DNA of 28,341 nucleotides from Oscillospiraceae bacterium (GCA_016295545.1 JAEDLA010000003.1:1-28341), one strand, 5' to 3'; shown: positions 9,851 to 18,898, counted from the first letter of the stretch. Notes: generated by a model not told the origin, from the sequence alone. Translations and numbers: made by a program.

Positions 9851-9890
9851 TTATACCGCCAGACTTTTGTTTGGTGGTATAATTCTTTTA
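9851..9890 (+). terminator. Terminator after the CotH/HEAT unit
   Basis: TTATACCGCCA (9851-9861) pairs with TGGTGGTATAA (9872-9882) with a single G-T wobble across a 10-nt loop, followed by a T-rich tail. From here to the yfmF promoter (9891-10046) I see no gene or structured element. Confidence 0.85.
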
Positions 9891-10046
9891 TCATTACGCT
9901 GCAGTGGACAATGGTCTTTCAGATAAGGAAAAGCAGATGAATTGGAATGACTGAATATGACTTAATTATTTGTTCACATTTTTCATAGGTTACGGAATAT
10001 ATGCTTATAAAAATTTCAAAAATGTATAGAAATTTTCTTCGGAATG

Positions 10047-10055
10047 TGTTATAAT
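10047..10055 (+). promoter_or_regulatory. Extended -10 promoter of the yfmF-yfmH-lgt-folD operon
   Basis: TGT followed by a perfect TATAAT (10050-10055) forms an extended -10 element. No good -35 was found at 16-18 nt, which is usual for extended -10 promoters. A short inverted repeat (TGTTC / GAACA, about 10060-10083) lies at the expected 5' end of the mRNA. Confidence 0.6.
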
Positions 10056-10110
10056 ATACTTGTTCTGCTTTATTCGGAACAGCATTTTATTTTGAGGAGT
10101 GTATCTGCCA

Positions 10111-11376
10111 ATGAAATATAACAGAACTGAGCTTGGCGATAATATCGGTTTTTCTGCTATTATTGACGATAAGTTCAAAACCAATTCGCTTTTGATACGA
10201 TTCATTACCGGTCTTGACAGCAAAAACGCTGCTGATAATGCTGTGGGGATAGGTATTCTTACCAATTCAAGCAGCGAATATAAAACACTTGCACAGCTTA
10301 ATGAAAAGCTTTCTTCTCTGTACGGAGCTTCACTCAGCTCAGGAGCAAGAAAAAGAGGGGATATTCAGGTTCTTCACGTGTCCTCATCATGGATAAACAA
10401 CAAGTACGCTATCGACGGCGAGGACATTACTTCTGAAATGCTCGGAATCATCTGCGGCTGTATTTTTTCTCCCAACGCTTCAGAGGGCAGCTTCGATAAT
10501 GAGTCTTTCAGAATTGTTCAGAAAGAGCTTATAGACAAAATCGAAGCCGAAATAAACAATAAGCGAGGTTATGCTCTTTCAAGGGCGGCTGAATTTGCTT
10601 TTTCCGGTGAGCCTGCGGAAAATTCCTGCTACGGAACTAAGGAGACTGCCGGAAAGGTAACTGCTCAGTCGGCATATCAGGCTTATAAAAATATTCTTGA
10701 AAATGCTCAGGTGGAAATTTTCTATGTTGCTCCTGAGGAAAATCCGGCTGTGGAGCAGCGCCTTAAAAATGAGTTTTCTGCAATATCACGTTCACACAGC
10801 TCTGTTAAATTTTATGCCCCCAGTAAGATTAAAGAAGAAGCATTGAGAATTTCTGAGGAATTTGACGTTCGTCAGAGCAAAATGGTACTCGTTTTTAAGA
10901 CAGAATCCGATGACTGCCATGCTATAAGGCTTCTCAGCACTATTTTCGGTGAAACTCCCGTTTCAAAGCTGTTTATGAATGTCCGTGAAAAGATGAGTCT
11001 CTGCTATTACTGTGCAAGCCGTGTACTTTTTGCAAAGGGTTCTCTGTCCGTTGACTGCGGAGTGGAGAGGGATAATATTGAAAAAGCAGAAAAGGAAATA
11101 CTGCATCAGCTTGATGAGATACGCAGCGGCAATTTCTCCGATGAGGAGCTTTCCAGCGCTTTGATGAGCATTGACAATACTCTTACAGCAGTGGGAGATA
11201 CTCCTTCATCCTATTCATCATGGTATTTTGAACGCTTCTGCGAAAACAATATTGTAACTCCTGAACAGCAGTTTGAAGCATACAAGGCTGTAACAAGGGA
11301 AAGAATAATCAATGCTGCAAAATCGCTGTCGCTTGATACTGTTTATCTTATGCTTAATAAGGAGGTACAGAATTAA
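10111..11376 (+). CDS. yfmF: M16-family peptidase-like protein, YfmF type (inactive partner)
   Basis: The ATG at 10111 is preceded by GAGGAG at the right distance; the in-frame GTG at 10099 overlaps that site and is unlikely. The 421-residue product has the two-lobed M16 layout but lacks the HxxEH zinc motif in its N-terminal half. It keeps REKMSLCYY in the C-terminal half, the Arg/Tyr-containing substrate-binding region of M16 enzymes. In Bacillus, YfmF and YfmH are linked to 5-aminopentanol modification of elongation factor P. It overlaps yfmH by one base, so the two are probably co-translated and form a heterodimer. Confidence 0.85.
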   Translation: MKYNRTELGDNIGFSAIIDDKFKTNSLLIRFITGLDSKNAADNAVGIGILTNSSSEYKTLAQLNEKLSSLYGASLSSGARKRGDIQVLHVSSSWINNKYAIDGEDITSEMLGIICGCIFSPNASEGSFDNESFRIVQKELIDKIEAEINNKRGYALSRAAEFAFSGEPAENSCYGTKETAGKVTAQSAYQAYKNILENAQVEIFYVAPEENPAVEQRLKNEFSAISRSHSSVKFYAPSKIKEEALRISEEFDVRQSKMVLVFKTESDDCHAIRLLSTIFGETPVSKLFMNVREKMSLCYYCASRVLFAKGSLSVDCGVERDNIEKAEKEILHQLDEIRSGNFSDEELSSALMSIDNTLTAVGDTPSSYSSWYFERFCENNIVTPEQQFEAYKAVTRERIINAAKSLSLDTVYLMLNKEVQN

Positions 11377-12656
11377 TGGAAAAAAATATTCTTACAAGCA
11401 GCCGTACAGGAGATCAGTGCATTCATGTAAAGCATTCCAGCGGACTTGATGTTTACATCTGTGAAATGAAAGGCTTTTCCTCTGTTGAGGCGCTTTTCGG
11501 TACTAAATACGGCTCAATAAACACACGATTCAGGACTTCCGGCGATGCCGATTATACAGAGGTTCCGGAGGGAATAGCCCATTTCCTTGAACATAAGCTT
11601 TTTGAAAATGAGGACTGCGATGTATTTGAGCTTTATGCAAAAACCGGTGCAAATGCCAATGCTTTTACCTCTTTTGACAAGACCTGCTATCTGTTCAGCT
11701 GCTCCAAAAATTATCAGGATTCACTGAAAATTCTCCTTGACTTCGTTCAGAAGCCTTACTTTACAAAGGAGAGCGTGAATAAGGAACAGGGCATTATTGG
11801 TCAGGAAATCCAGATGACTAATGACAATCCTGAGTGGCGGGTATTTTTCAATCTGCTCCGCTGTCTCTATCATAATCACCCTGTTAAAATTGATATTGCA
11901 GGTACAATCGAAAGCATTGCTCAGATAGACGCTGACCTACTGTACAAGTGCTATAATACTTTTTATAACCTTAATAATATGGTGCTTGCAATTGCCGGAA
12001 ATATCTCCGCTGATGAGGTTCTTGAAATATGCGACCAGTGCCTGAAGCCCTGTGAGGATAAGGGGCTTGAATCCGTTTTCCCTGATGAGCCTTCTGAGAT
12101 AGTACAGCCGGAGATTAGGGAAACTCAGCCTGTGGGAACGCCTATCTTCAATATTGGCTATAAGTGTGCTCCATGCAGCGGCAGAGAAAGACTTAAAAAG
12201 TCAATGGCTGCTTCTGTGGCTGCCGGTATTATTACAGACGCTTCATCTGATATGTACCAGAGACTTCTTAACAGCGGAATTATCAACTCAACCTTTGGTG
12301 CAGAGGTTTTCTGCGGAGACGGCTATTTTTCCGTTATTTTCAGCGGTGAATCAGCTTCTCCTGAAAAGGTGAGGGACGCTCTTGCTGAGGAAATGGAAAA
12401 AATCAGCAGAGGGGGACTGGAGGAAAAGGACTTCCAGCGTATTAAAAAATCTACCTACGGCATTCTTATCCGTGAGCTGAATAACGTTGAGTCTGTGGCT
12501 AATCTTATGATAAATGCTCACATGGACGGTGTAAAGCCCTATGACGCCATAGAGATACTTTCTGAGCTGACAAGCAGCGACTGTACTTCATTTATCAGAG
12601 ATGAGCTTTCTGCTGATAAGCTTGCAATGTCAGTTGTCGAAGGGGCGGTGCAGTAA
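11376..12656 (+). CDS. yfmH: M16-family zinc metallopeptidase, YfmH type (catalytic partner)
   Basis: The 426-residue protein carries the inverted zinc motif HFLEH (H69, E72, H73) and a third ligand candidate E144 (IIGQEI), 70 residues later, as in the M16/pitrilysin family. It has no signal peptide and is cytoplasmic. Its start codon shares a base with the yfmF stop (TAATG), and its stop is directly followed by the lgt ATG. The family role in EF-P modification is known from Bacillus; the efp gene is not in this window. The activity prediction rests on intact ligands. Confidence 0.88.
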   Translation: MEKNILTSSRTGDQCIHVKHSSGLDVYICEMKGFSSVEALFGTKYGSINTRFRTSGDADYTEVPEGIAHFLEHKLFENEDCDVFELYAKTGANANAFTSFDKTCYLFSCSKNYQDSLKILLDFVQKPYFTKESVNKEQGIIGQEIQMTNDNPEWRVFFNLLRCLYHNHPVKIDIAGTIESIAQIDADLLYKCYNTFYNLNNMVLAIAGNISADEVLEICDQCLKPCEDKGLESVFPDEPSEIVQPEIRETQPVGTPIFNIGYKCAPCSGRERLKKSMAASVAAGIITDASSDMYQRLLNSGIINSTFGAEVFCGDGYFSVIFSGESASPEKVRDALAEEMEKISRGGLEEKDFQRIKKSTYGILIRELNNVESVANLMINAHMDGVKPYDAIEILSELTSSDCTSFIRDELSADKLAMSVVEGAVQ

Positions 12657-13721
12657 ATGGATACAGTTGAACGTATTACTGATCCGAACATTATCTCATT
12701 TCCGAAGCTTGGCTGGGAGTTCAGTATTGATCCCACTGCATTTACCATTTTCGGAATTGATATACAGTGGTACGGAATTATTATAACCTTTGGACTTATT
12801 TTAGCAATGCTGTACTGCTTTCCGAAAATGAAACGCTTCGGAATTAATTCCGACAGAGCTGTTGACGCAGTAATCGGCGGAATCATCGGCGGAATTATCG
12901 GAGCAAGGATCTATTATGTTGCTTTCCGCTGGCAGGATTACAAGGGTGACTTAAAAAGCATTCTCAATTTCAGAGGCGGCGGACTTGCAATTTACGGTGG
13001 AATAATCGGTGCTGTTATCGTTGGACTGATAGTCTGCAAAATCCGCAAGGTAAAAATGCTTCCCATGCTTGATATTGCTGGTATAGGCTTTCTTATCGGT
13101 CAGGGTGTGGGACGCTGGGGAAATTTTGTTAATCAGGAGGCTTTTGGCTGCAATACTAACAGTATTTTCGGAATGACCGGCGGTACTATTCAGCAGACAA
13201 TCATTAATGAAGCTGCTTACATGGACGGCAGTATGTATCAGTCAGGCATTGAAATTTCAGAGAGATATGCAGTTCACCCATGCTTTCTTTATGAATCTGT
13301 CTGGTGTCTGCTGGGGGTAGTTCTGCTTTCGCTGTTTATTAAGCGGAGAAAGTTTGACGGACAGCTTCTTCTTATGTACCTTGCATGGTACGGCACGGAA
13401 CGCTTCTTTGTTGAGGGACTGCGCACGGACAGCCTTATGATAGGCAGTCTGAGAGTTTCACAGGCGCTTTCTGCTGTAATAGTAATTACATCAGTTATTC
13501 TGCTTATTGTGATGTTCTTTAAAGTCAAGCGTGAGCCGGAAAGTTTTGTGTTGTATTGTGATACTAATGAATCAAAAGCTCTGCTTGCTGAAGCTGAACA
13601 GCAGAAAAACGGTACAGCAGAGGAGAAGAATAATGCCGGAGAAAGCTCCGGTTCAGAAGTAAATAAGCAGGAAAATCCCGTCGAAAAGGCGGCTGATGAT
13701 AATAAAAAGGAGGATAATTAA
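12657..13721 (+). CDS. lgt: Prolipoprotein diacylglyceryl transferase
   Basis: Lgt transfers diacylglycerol from phosphatidylglycerol to the lipobox cysteine of prolipoproteins at the membrane. The 354-residue protein has about seven hydrophobic segments, the [10 protein letters not shown] loop, the signature [13 protein letters not shown] and the HPCFLYES motif. The ATG starts immediately after the yfmH stop codon. The core ends near residue 290. The remaining 65 or so residues are a hydrophilic tail rich in Glu, Lys, Asn and Ser, longer than in most homologues, probably cytosolic and of unknown role. Confidence 0.95.
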   Translation: MDTVERITDPNIISFPKLGWEFSIDPTAFTIFGIDIQWYGIIITFGLILAMLYCFPKMKRFGINSDRAVDAVIGGIIGGIIGARIYYVAFRWQDYKGDLKSILNFRGGGLAIYGGIIGAVIVGLIVCKIRKVKMLPMLDIAGIGFLIGQGVGRWGNFVNQEAFGCNTNSIFGMTGGTIQQTIINEAAYMDGSMYQSGIEISERYAVHPCFLYESVWCLLGVVLLSLFIKRRKFDGQLLLMYLAWYGTERFFVEGLRTDSLMIGSLRVSQALSAVIVITSVILLIVMFFKVKREPESFVLYCDTNESKALLAEAEQQKNGTAEEKNNAGESSGSEVNKQENPVEKAADDNKKEDN

Positions 13722-13722
13722 A

Positions 13723-14577
13723 ATGGCAAAAATAATCGATGGTAAAAAGGTTTCCGCTGGTGTGAGAGCTGATATTGCTGCTGAGACAGCTAAGCTCAGA
13801 GAGGAAAGAGGACTTAAAGTCGGACTTGCAGTTGTTATTGTGGGTAATAATCCGGCTTCAAGGGTTTATGTGAACAACAAAAAGAAAGCCTGTGAGGAGG
13901 TAGGCTTCCAGTCCTTTGAATATGCAATGGACGAAAATACAACAGAGGAACAGCTCCTCGACCTCATTACTGTACTTAACCATGACGACAGGGTAAACGG
14001 CATTCTTGTACAACTTCCTCTGCCGAAGCAGATAAATGAAAAGGCTATTATCAATGCTATTGTGCCTGAAAAGGACGTTGACGCTTTCCACCCTGTAAAT
14101 GTAGGAAAAATCATGATAGGGGACTACTCATTCCTCCCTTGTACGCCTGCCGGAGTTATGGAGCTTATAGCAAGTACAGGAACTGACATTACCGGAAAAA
14201 ACTGCGTTGTTGTGGGCAGAAGCAATATTGTGGGCAAGCCTATGGCAATGCTTCTTCTCCACCAGAACGGTACTGTTACTATCTGCCATTCCAAGACAAA
14301 AAATCTCAGGGAGATATGTCTGGGTGCTGATATTCTCGTTGTTGCTGTTGGCAAGGCTGATTTTGTTACAGGCGATATGATTAAAGAGGGAGCAGTTGTT
14401 ATCGATGTCGGTATGAACCGCCGTGAAAACGGAAAGCTCTGCGGTGATGTAGAGTTTGAATCCGCAGAGAAGAAGGCTTCTTATATTACACCTGTTCCGG
14501 GCGGAGTTGGTCCTATGACAATAACAATGCTTATGAAAAATACTCTTACTGCCGCAAAACAGCAGGCAGGTATCTAA
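13723..14577 (+). CDS. folD: Bifunctional methylenetetrahydrofolate dehydrogenase/cyclohydrolase
   Basis: FolD interconverts 5,10-methylene-, methenyl- and 10-formyl-tetrahydrofolate using NADP. The 284-residue length is typical. [13 protein letters not shown] holds the catalytic lysine region, [16 protein letters not shown] is the dinucleotide-binding site and [14 protein letters not shown] is the C-terminal signature. The start is the ATG at 13723, after AAAGGAGG; the lgt stop lies one base upstream. This is the last gene of the four-gene operon. A shared terminator follows. Confidence 0.97.
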   Translation: MAKIIDGKKVSAGVRADIAAETAKLREERGLKVGLAVVIVGNNPASRVYVNNKKKACEEVGFQSFEYAMDENTTEEQLLDLITVLNHDDRVNGILVQLPLPKQINEKAIINAIVPEKDVDAFHPVNVGKIMIGDYSFLPCTPAGVMELIASTGTDITGKNCVVVGRSNIVGKPMAMLLLHQNGTVTICHSKTKNLREICLGADILVVAVGKADFVTGDMIKEGAVVIDVGMNRRENGKLCGDVEFESAEKKASYITPVPGGVGPMTITMLMKNTLTAAKQQAGI

Positions 14578-14583
14578 ATTTTT

Positions 14584-14601
14584 AGGGAGACGTGTCTCCC
14601 T
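14584..14601. other. Small perfect hairpin just after folD
   Basis: AGGGAGA and TCTCCCT form a 7-bp stem around a 4-nt loop, 7 nt past the folD stop codon. It has no T-run, so it is more likely an mRNA 3'-end stabilising or pausing hairpin than a terminator in its own right. Confidence 0.5.
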
Positions 14602-14619
14602 AACCTGCATATATATAAA

Positions 14620-14656
14620 AATCCCCCTGTCCTCTGAGGAAAGGGGGATTATTTTT
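14620..14656. terminator. Bidirectional terminator between folD and pyk
   Basis: AATCCCCCT (14620-14628) pairs with AGGGGGATT (14642-14650), with an inner TCCT/AGGA stem and a 3-nt loop. T-runs lie on both outer sides, so it can end the folD operon on the plus strand and pyk on the minus strand. The pyk stop codon overlaps its edge. Confidence 0.9.
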
Positions 14657-16091
14657 ACTTGCTTCTTTTATTGCCAATTTTTTCGACCTTCATAAGATTT
14701 GTAGTACCTGATACTCCAAGAGGAACACCGGCTGTAATAGCCACAAGGTCGCCGTCCTCAACGAGCTCACGCTTTTCAGCAGTCTCAACAGCAGTATCAA
14801 AAAGGTCGTCAGTATTTGTTTTTTCATCAATTATGAACGGGAGAACTCCCCAGCTCATATTCATCTGGCGGCAGACAACTTCGCTCATTGTACAGCCGAT
14901 TATTGGACAGTCCGGACGGTATTTTGAAATCAGGCGAGCAGTCTGACCGCAAAGAGATACGGTAATAATTGCCTTTGCATTCAAATCGTGAGCTGTTGTA
15001 ACAGTTGCATGAGCTATGGCTTCTGCTACACTGCTGTTTATTTCTGTACGGCGTGCTGCAAAATTGCCCTTGTAGTCGATGTTTTTTTCAGTTGTTTCAG
15101 CAATAAGAGCCATAGTTTTTACAGCTTCAACAGGATAAGCTCCGGCAGCTGTTTCTCCGGAGAGCATAATAGCACTTGTGCCGTCATAGATTGCATTTGC
15201 AACGTCTGTTATCTCTGCACGGGTAGGACGGGGATTGCTTATCATGGATTCAAGCATCTGTGTTGCAGTAATGACCTGTCTGCCGGCATTGTAGCCTTTG
15301 CGGATAATGTCTTTCTGAATAGCAGGAATCAGTTCGAAAGGAATCTCAACGCCCATATCGCCACGAGCAACCATAATTCCGTCGGCAGCTTCGAGAATCT
15401 CATCAATATTTTCAACGCCGTCAATATTCTCAATTTTTGCAATTATCCTTACATCGAACCAGCCTAAGCTGTGAGTGAATTTACGGAGATAATTAATATC
15501 AGCAGCTGTGCGGACAAAGCTTGCGGCAATGAAATCAAATCTCATTTTTGCGCCAAATTCAAGATCACTCATATCCTTTTCGCTGAGGTACGGCATGGAA
15601 AGCTTTACTCCGGGAACATTGATTCCCTTGTTGTTGGAGAGGATTCCGCCGTGAATAATACGGCATATTATCTCCTTGCCTGTGACTTTTTCAGCCTCCA
15701 TTTCAATTACGCCGTCATTGATCAGTATTCTCGTACCTGCGGTAACGTCTTTGGGAAGATTTTTAAAGCTGATACTTCCGACTTTGTCTGTACAGGGAAC
15801 ATCTTCAGTTGTCAGAGTGTATATATCGCCGTCCTTTATCTCAACAGGCTTATCGTCCACAAATCTGCCGAGACGAATTTCAGGACCTCTTGTGTCAAGA
15901 AGTGTAGCAACAGGCAGATCAAGTTCTTCTCTGAGATTTTTTATCATTTCAAAGCGCTGTTTGTGAATCTCATAGTCACCGTGCGAGAAGTTGAAACGTG
16001 CAACATTCATACCGGCTTTCATAAGCTCACGCATAATGTCAACGTTATCAGTAGCAGGACCTATTGTACAGACAATTTTAGTTTTTCTCAT
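14655..16091 (-). CDS. pyk: Pyruvate kinase
   Basis: Pyruvate kinase makes pyruvate and ATP from phosphoenolpyruvate in glycolysis. The 478-residue protein shows KIVCTIGPATDN at the N-terminus, NFSHG, the catalytic IAKIEN lysine region, VARGDMGVEI and MLSGETAAGAYP. It ends after the allosteric C-domain and lacks the extra PEP-utiliser domain seen in some Bacillus enzymes. ATG is preceded by AAAGGAG. It is downstream of pcrA on the same strand with a 91-bp gap that carries its own candidate promoter. Confidence 0.97.
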   Translation of the reverse strand: MRKTKIVCTIGPATDNVDIMRELMKAGMNVARFNFSHGDYEIHKQRFEMIKNLREELDLPVATLLDTRGPEIRLGRFVDDKPVEIKDGDIYTLTTEDVPCTDKVGSISFKNLPKDVTAGTRILINDGVIEMEAEKVTGKEIICRIIHGGILSNNKGINVPGVKLSMPYLSEKDMSDLEFGAKMRFDFIAASFVRTAADINYLRKFTHSLGWFDVRIIAKIENIDGVENIDEILEAADGIMVARGDMGVEIPFELIPAIQKDIIRKGYNAGRQVITATQMLESMISNPRPTRAEITDVANAIYDGTSAIMLSGETAAGAYPVEAVKTMALIAETTEKNIDYKGNFAARRTEINSSVAEAIAHATVTTAHDLNAKAIITVSLCGQTARLISKYRPDCPIIGCTMSEVVCRQMNMSWGVLPFIIDEKTNTDDLFDTAVETAEKRELVEDGDLVAITAGVPLGVSGTTNLMKVEKIGNKRSK

Positions 16092-16110
16092 GAGAAATAT
16101 CTCCTTTAAA

Positions 16111-16128
16111 ATTATAGTCCGGACGGAC
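16111..16128 (-). promoter_or_regulatory. Candidate pyk promoter with an overlapping palindrome
   Basis: On the minus strand a perfect TATAAT (16116-16111) lies about 20 nt upstream of the pyk start. The expected -35 is weak. Immediately upstream is the perfect palindrome GTCCGGAC (16117-16124), followed by another GGAC. A palindrome in the spacer may be a repressor or activator site; this is inference. Confidence 0.45.
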
Positions 16129-16182
16129 AGAATGAATATTGATGCAAATAGAGTGGAACTTCTTGCTTTTGCAGCTTATATA

Positions 16183-18543
16183 TCAGAGCTTTCGCATTTT
16201 AGCGAAATTAGCCATGATATTTTTAGTACCTACCTTATCAAAGGCAATTTCAAGAAGGGCGTCATTAGCCATTTTTCTGACGGAGAGAACAGTGCCTTCG
16301 CCGAAAGTATTATGAGCCACTCTGTCACCGGTATTATATTCTACAGAAGATTTTGTATTATTTCCGGCGAACATTTTATTTCTTGCAAGCTGCTGCTGGA
16401 GTGTAGCTGAATGAATAGCTGAAACACTGCTTTTTTCAGATGCGGATCTGCTTTTCAGCGCAGCGTTATTGTCATGCTTTTCTATAAGGGAACTGCCAAT
16501 CTCACGCATGAATCTTGACGTAATATTATGCTGCGTCTGACCGTAGAGAAGCCTCTGTCCTGCACTTGTCAGAATAAGTTTATTTCGTGCTCTTGTAATT
16601 GCAACGTATGCAAGGCGACGTTCTTCCTCGAGGTCCTCCTCGCTGTCAAAGGAACGGGAACTTGGGAAAATTCCGTCCTCCATGCCTGTTACAAAAACAT
16701 TTTCAAATTCAAGACCTTTAGCGGAATGAACGGTCATCAGAGTAACCTTGTCCTCAATGCCGTCGTCACGGTCTGCTTCGGTGTAGAGGGCAACTTCTTC
16801 AAGAAATTCGCTGAGTGAGGGAGCTTCCGCTTCTTCCATATATGAAACGATAGTAGAACGAAGCTCCTGTACGTTTTCTATTTTGGCATCTCCGTTTTCA
16901 AGAGCTTTCAGGGAATTAAGATAACCTGTTCTCTCAAGGAGATAGTCGAAGAACTGATCCAGAGGAAGCTCCTCTGCTTTGGCAGTAAGATCCTCAAACA
17001 TATCAGCAGCATTTTTCAGTGCGGAAGTTTTTTTGGAAAGCAGGGGATAATCGGTACAGTTTTTCATTACCTCAAAGGGAGTAAGTCTGAGGTCACGGCT
17101 TATATCTCTTATGATACCCAGAGTTGAGTCTCCGATACCTCTTTTGGGTTCATTGATGATTCTGTCAAACCTCAGCTGGTCGTAGGGATTGTTTATAACG
17201 CTGAGATATGAGGTGATATCCTTGATTTCCTTTCGGTCGTAGAATCTCATTCCGCCGTAAACACGATAAGGGATACCGCTTCTGACCAGAACACGTTCTA
17301 TTACATTTGACTGTGCATTCATGCGGTAAAGAACGGCATTGTCTGAAAATTTTCCGGATTTTTTATGGTTTTCAAGGATTGTATCAGCTATGAATTTAGC
17401 TTCATCGTTTTCATCGTAAGCCTTGTACCAGTAGATTTTGCTGCCCTTTTCGCCGTCAGTCCACAGGGACTTTTCCTTTCGTCCATTATTATGGCTGATT
17501 ACAGAATTTGCTGCATCAAGGATAGTCTGGGTTGAGCGGTAATTCTGTTCAAGGCGTATGACTTTAGCTCCTGAGAACTGGTTCTCAAATCCGAGGATAT
17601 TTTCGATGTTAGCACCTCTGAATCTGTAGATGCTCTGGTCGTCATCACCAACAACGCATAGGTTTCCGTGAGACTGGGAAAGCAGTGAAACAAGTCTGAA
17701 CTGAACATGGTTAGTATCCTGATACTCGTCCACCATGATATATTTGTAACGTTTCTGATATTTTTCCAGCACATCAGGGAATTTTTCAAAAAGCTCCACA
17801 GTGAGAAGAAGAATATCATCGAAGTCAAGAGCATTTGCTGCTTTCATTCTGTTCTGATAGAGTGCATAAAGTTTTGCAAGTGTTTTGCGGCGGTAGTCGT
17901 TTCCGGCGTCCTGCATAAACATTTCAGGAGTGATCATTTTATCCTTTGCAAAGCTGATCTCAGTGAGTACAGATCTGGGAGCAAACTGCTTTTCTGAAAC
18001 ATCGATTTCAGCCATGACACTTTTTATCATGCGCTGACTGTCATCGGAATCATATATGGTGAAATCCTTTGAATAGCCGAGACGCTCAATTTTCTGACGG
18101 AGTATCCTTACACAGGCTGAATGGAATGTAGAAGCAGTGATATTCAGTGCGTCCTCACCGAGCATGGTGTTAAGTCTCTCTTTCAGCTCAGCGGCAGCTT
18201 TATTTGTAAAGGTAATAGCAAGGATATTCCATGACCTTACGGACTCCACAGCAACAATGTCCCTGAGTGACTGGAAATCATCGGTAGTACCGGCAGCATA
18301 GCTGTTAAGGAAATCGATTTCTTCATCGGTGCCTGTGCGGGAATCGTCAAAATAGGCATTTCCGAAATTTATCATATTTGCGATACGATTTACAATAACA
18401 GTAGTTTTACCGCTTCCGGCGCCTGCGAGTACGAGCAGAGGACCATTCACAGTAAACACAGCTTCCTGCTGCATATTATTCATTCTGCTGAAATATTTTT
18501 TTAGTGCAGCTTTTTTTGCTTCGTTAAAAGAATTAGTAGCCAT
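16183..18543 (-). CDS. pcrA: UvrD/PcrA-type ATP-dependent DNA helicase
   Basis: This 786-residue superfamily 1A helicase acts in repair and in replication/transcription conflict resolution. It shows Walker A AGAGSGKTT (41-48), VDEYQDTNHVQ, GDDDQSIYRFRGA, LEQNYRSTQTIL, MTVHSAKGLEFENV and YVAITRARNKL. A C-terminal PcrA-type Tudor-like segment (TGDRVAHNTFGEGTVLSV) supports PcrA rather than Rep. The start at 18543 is chosen because GGAG lies 6 nt upstream; an in-frame ATG and TTG further up overlap or precede that site. An acidic insertion of about 40 residues (about 55-97) separates Walker A from motif Ia (LAITFTNKAA). Confidence 0.95.
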   Translation of the reverse strand: MATNSFNEAKKAALKKYFSRMNNMQQEAVFTVNGPLLVLAGAGSGKTTVIVNRIANMINFGNAYFDDSRTGTDEEIDFLNSYAAGTTDDFQSLRDIVAVESVRSWNILAITFTNKAAAELKERLNTMLGEDALNITASTFHSACVRILRQKIERLGYSKDFTIYDSDDSQRMIKSVMAEIDVSEKQFAPRSVLTEISFAKDKMITPEMFMQDAGNDYRRKTLAKLYALYQNRMKAANALDFDDILLLTVELFEKFPDVLEKYQKRYKYIMVDEYQDTNHVQFRLVSLLSQSHGNLCVVGDDDQSIYRFRGANIENILGFENQFSGAKVIRLEQNYRSTQTILDAANSVISHNNGRKEKSLWTDGEKGSKIYWYKAYDENDEAKFIADTILENHKKSGKFSDNAVLYRMNAQSNVIERVLVRSGIPYRVYGGMRFYDRKEIKDITSYLSVINNPYDQLRFDRIINEPKRGIGDSTLGIIRDISRDLRLTPFEVMKNCTDYPLLSKKTSALKNAADMFEDLTAKAEELPLDQFFDYLLERTGYLNSLKALENGDAKIENVQELRSTIVSYMEEAEAPSLSEFLEEVALYTEADRDDGIEDKVTLMTVHSAKGLEFENVFVTGMEDGIFPSSRSFDSEEDLEEERRLAYVAITRARNKLILTSAGQRLLYGQTQHNITSRFMREIGSSLIEKHDNNAALKSRSASEKSSVSAIHSATLQQQLARNKMFAGNNTKSSVEYNTGDRVAHNTFGEGTVLSVRKMANDALLEIAFDKVGTKNIMANFAKMRKL

Positions 18544-18595
18544 AAACATCTCCAAGCTTTTTGAAAATTTACGATGTAAAAGTAATCTATGTCAT

Positions 18596-18604
18596 ATTAT
18601 ATCA
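18596..18604 (-). promoter_or_regulatory. Extended -10 promoter of pcrA
   Basis: On the minus strand TGA precedes a perfect TATAAT (18601-18596), forming an extended -10 element about 50 nt upstream of the ATG at 18543. A weak TTTTCA lies 17 nt further upstream. Confidence 0.6.
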
Positions 18605-18662
18605 CAAATTTTCAAATCTGAAAAGGGGTAAGTGTTATTTTTTGAATTTTAAATTATTTATT

Positions 18663-18690
18663 TTTTTGTTAATTTTTAGAATGGTATATA
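18663..18690 (+). promoter_or_regulatory. Weak candidate promoter for the NSS transporter gene
   Basis: TTTTTG (18663-18668), a 16-nt spacer and TATATA (18685-18690) preceded by TGG form a possible extended -10 promoter. If used, the transcript would run through the whole 158-bp palindromic repeat before the transporter start. No stronger plus-strand promoter was seen between pcrA and the transporter gene. Confidence 0.3.
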
Positions 18691-18740
18691 ACAGCTGCAT
18701 ACAGGGAAAAATAAAATCAAAATTTTAAATGAGTATTTTA

Positions 18741-18898
18741 TACTAATTCCACATCAACCTGCTGAAAAATTTGTCCGCTATCGTTTCGTCACTCTGCGTT
18801 GACTGACCTTGAAAGGCGACAGCCTGTCTGCGGTCAGTCGCCTTGATTGACAAAACGCTATCAGACAACTTTTTCAACAGAACGATATGGAATTAGTA
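18741..18898 (+). mobile_element. Full MITE-like palindromic element, copy A
   Basis: This is a 158-bp non-coding element from TACTAATTCC to GGAATTAGTA. The first 51 bases match the reverse complement of the last 51 at about 41 positions, and the pairing continues to GACTGACC (18801-18808) with GGTCAGTC (18832-18839), leaving a 23-nt loop. A second pair, AAGGCGAC (18813-18820) with GTCGCCTT (18837-18844), competes with it. TTA flanks both ends as a 3-bp direct repeat (18738-18740 and 18899-18901). It differs from copy B at about 5 of 158 positions. It has no transposase gene. Confidence 0.88.

Noticed and set aside
10099..10110. GTG start four codons upstream for yfmF
   Set aside because: The GTG overlaps the GAGGAG ribosome site, which is correctly spaced for the ATG at 10111.
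14128..14610. 160-residue minus-strand open frame over folD
   Set aside because: It is antisense to conserved folD sequence and overlaps the terminator region; composition gives no recognisable domain.
15471..16109. 212-residue open frame antisense to pyk
   Set aside because: It lies wholly inside the well-supported pyruvate kinase gene, is not a recognised family and has no ribosome site; such shadow frames are common opposite conserved genes.
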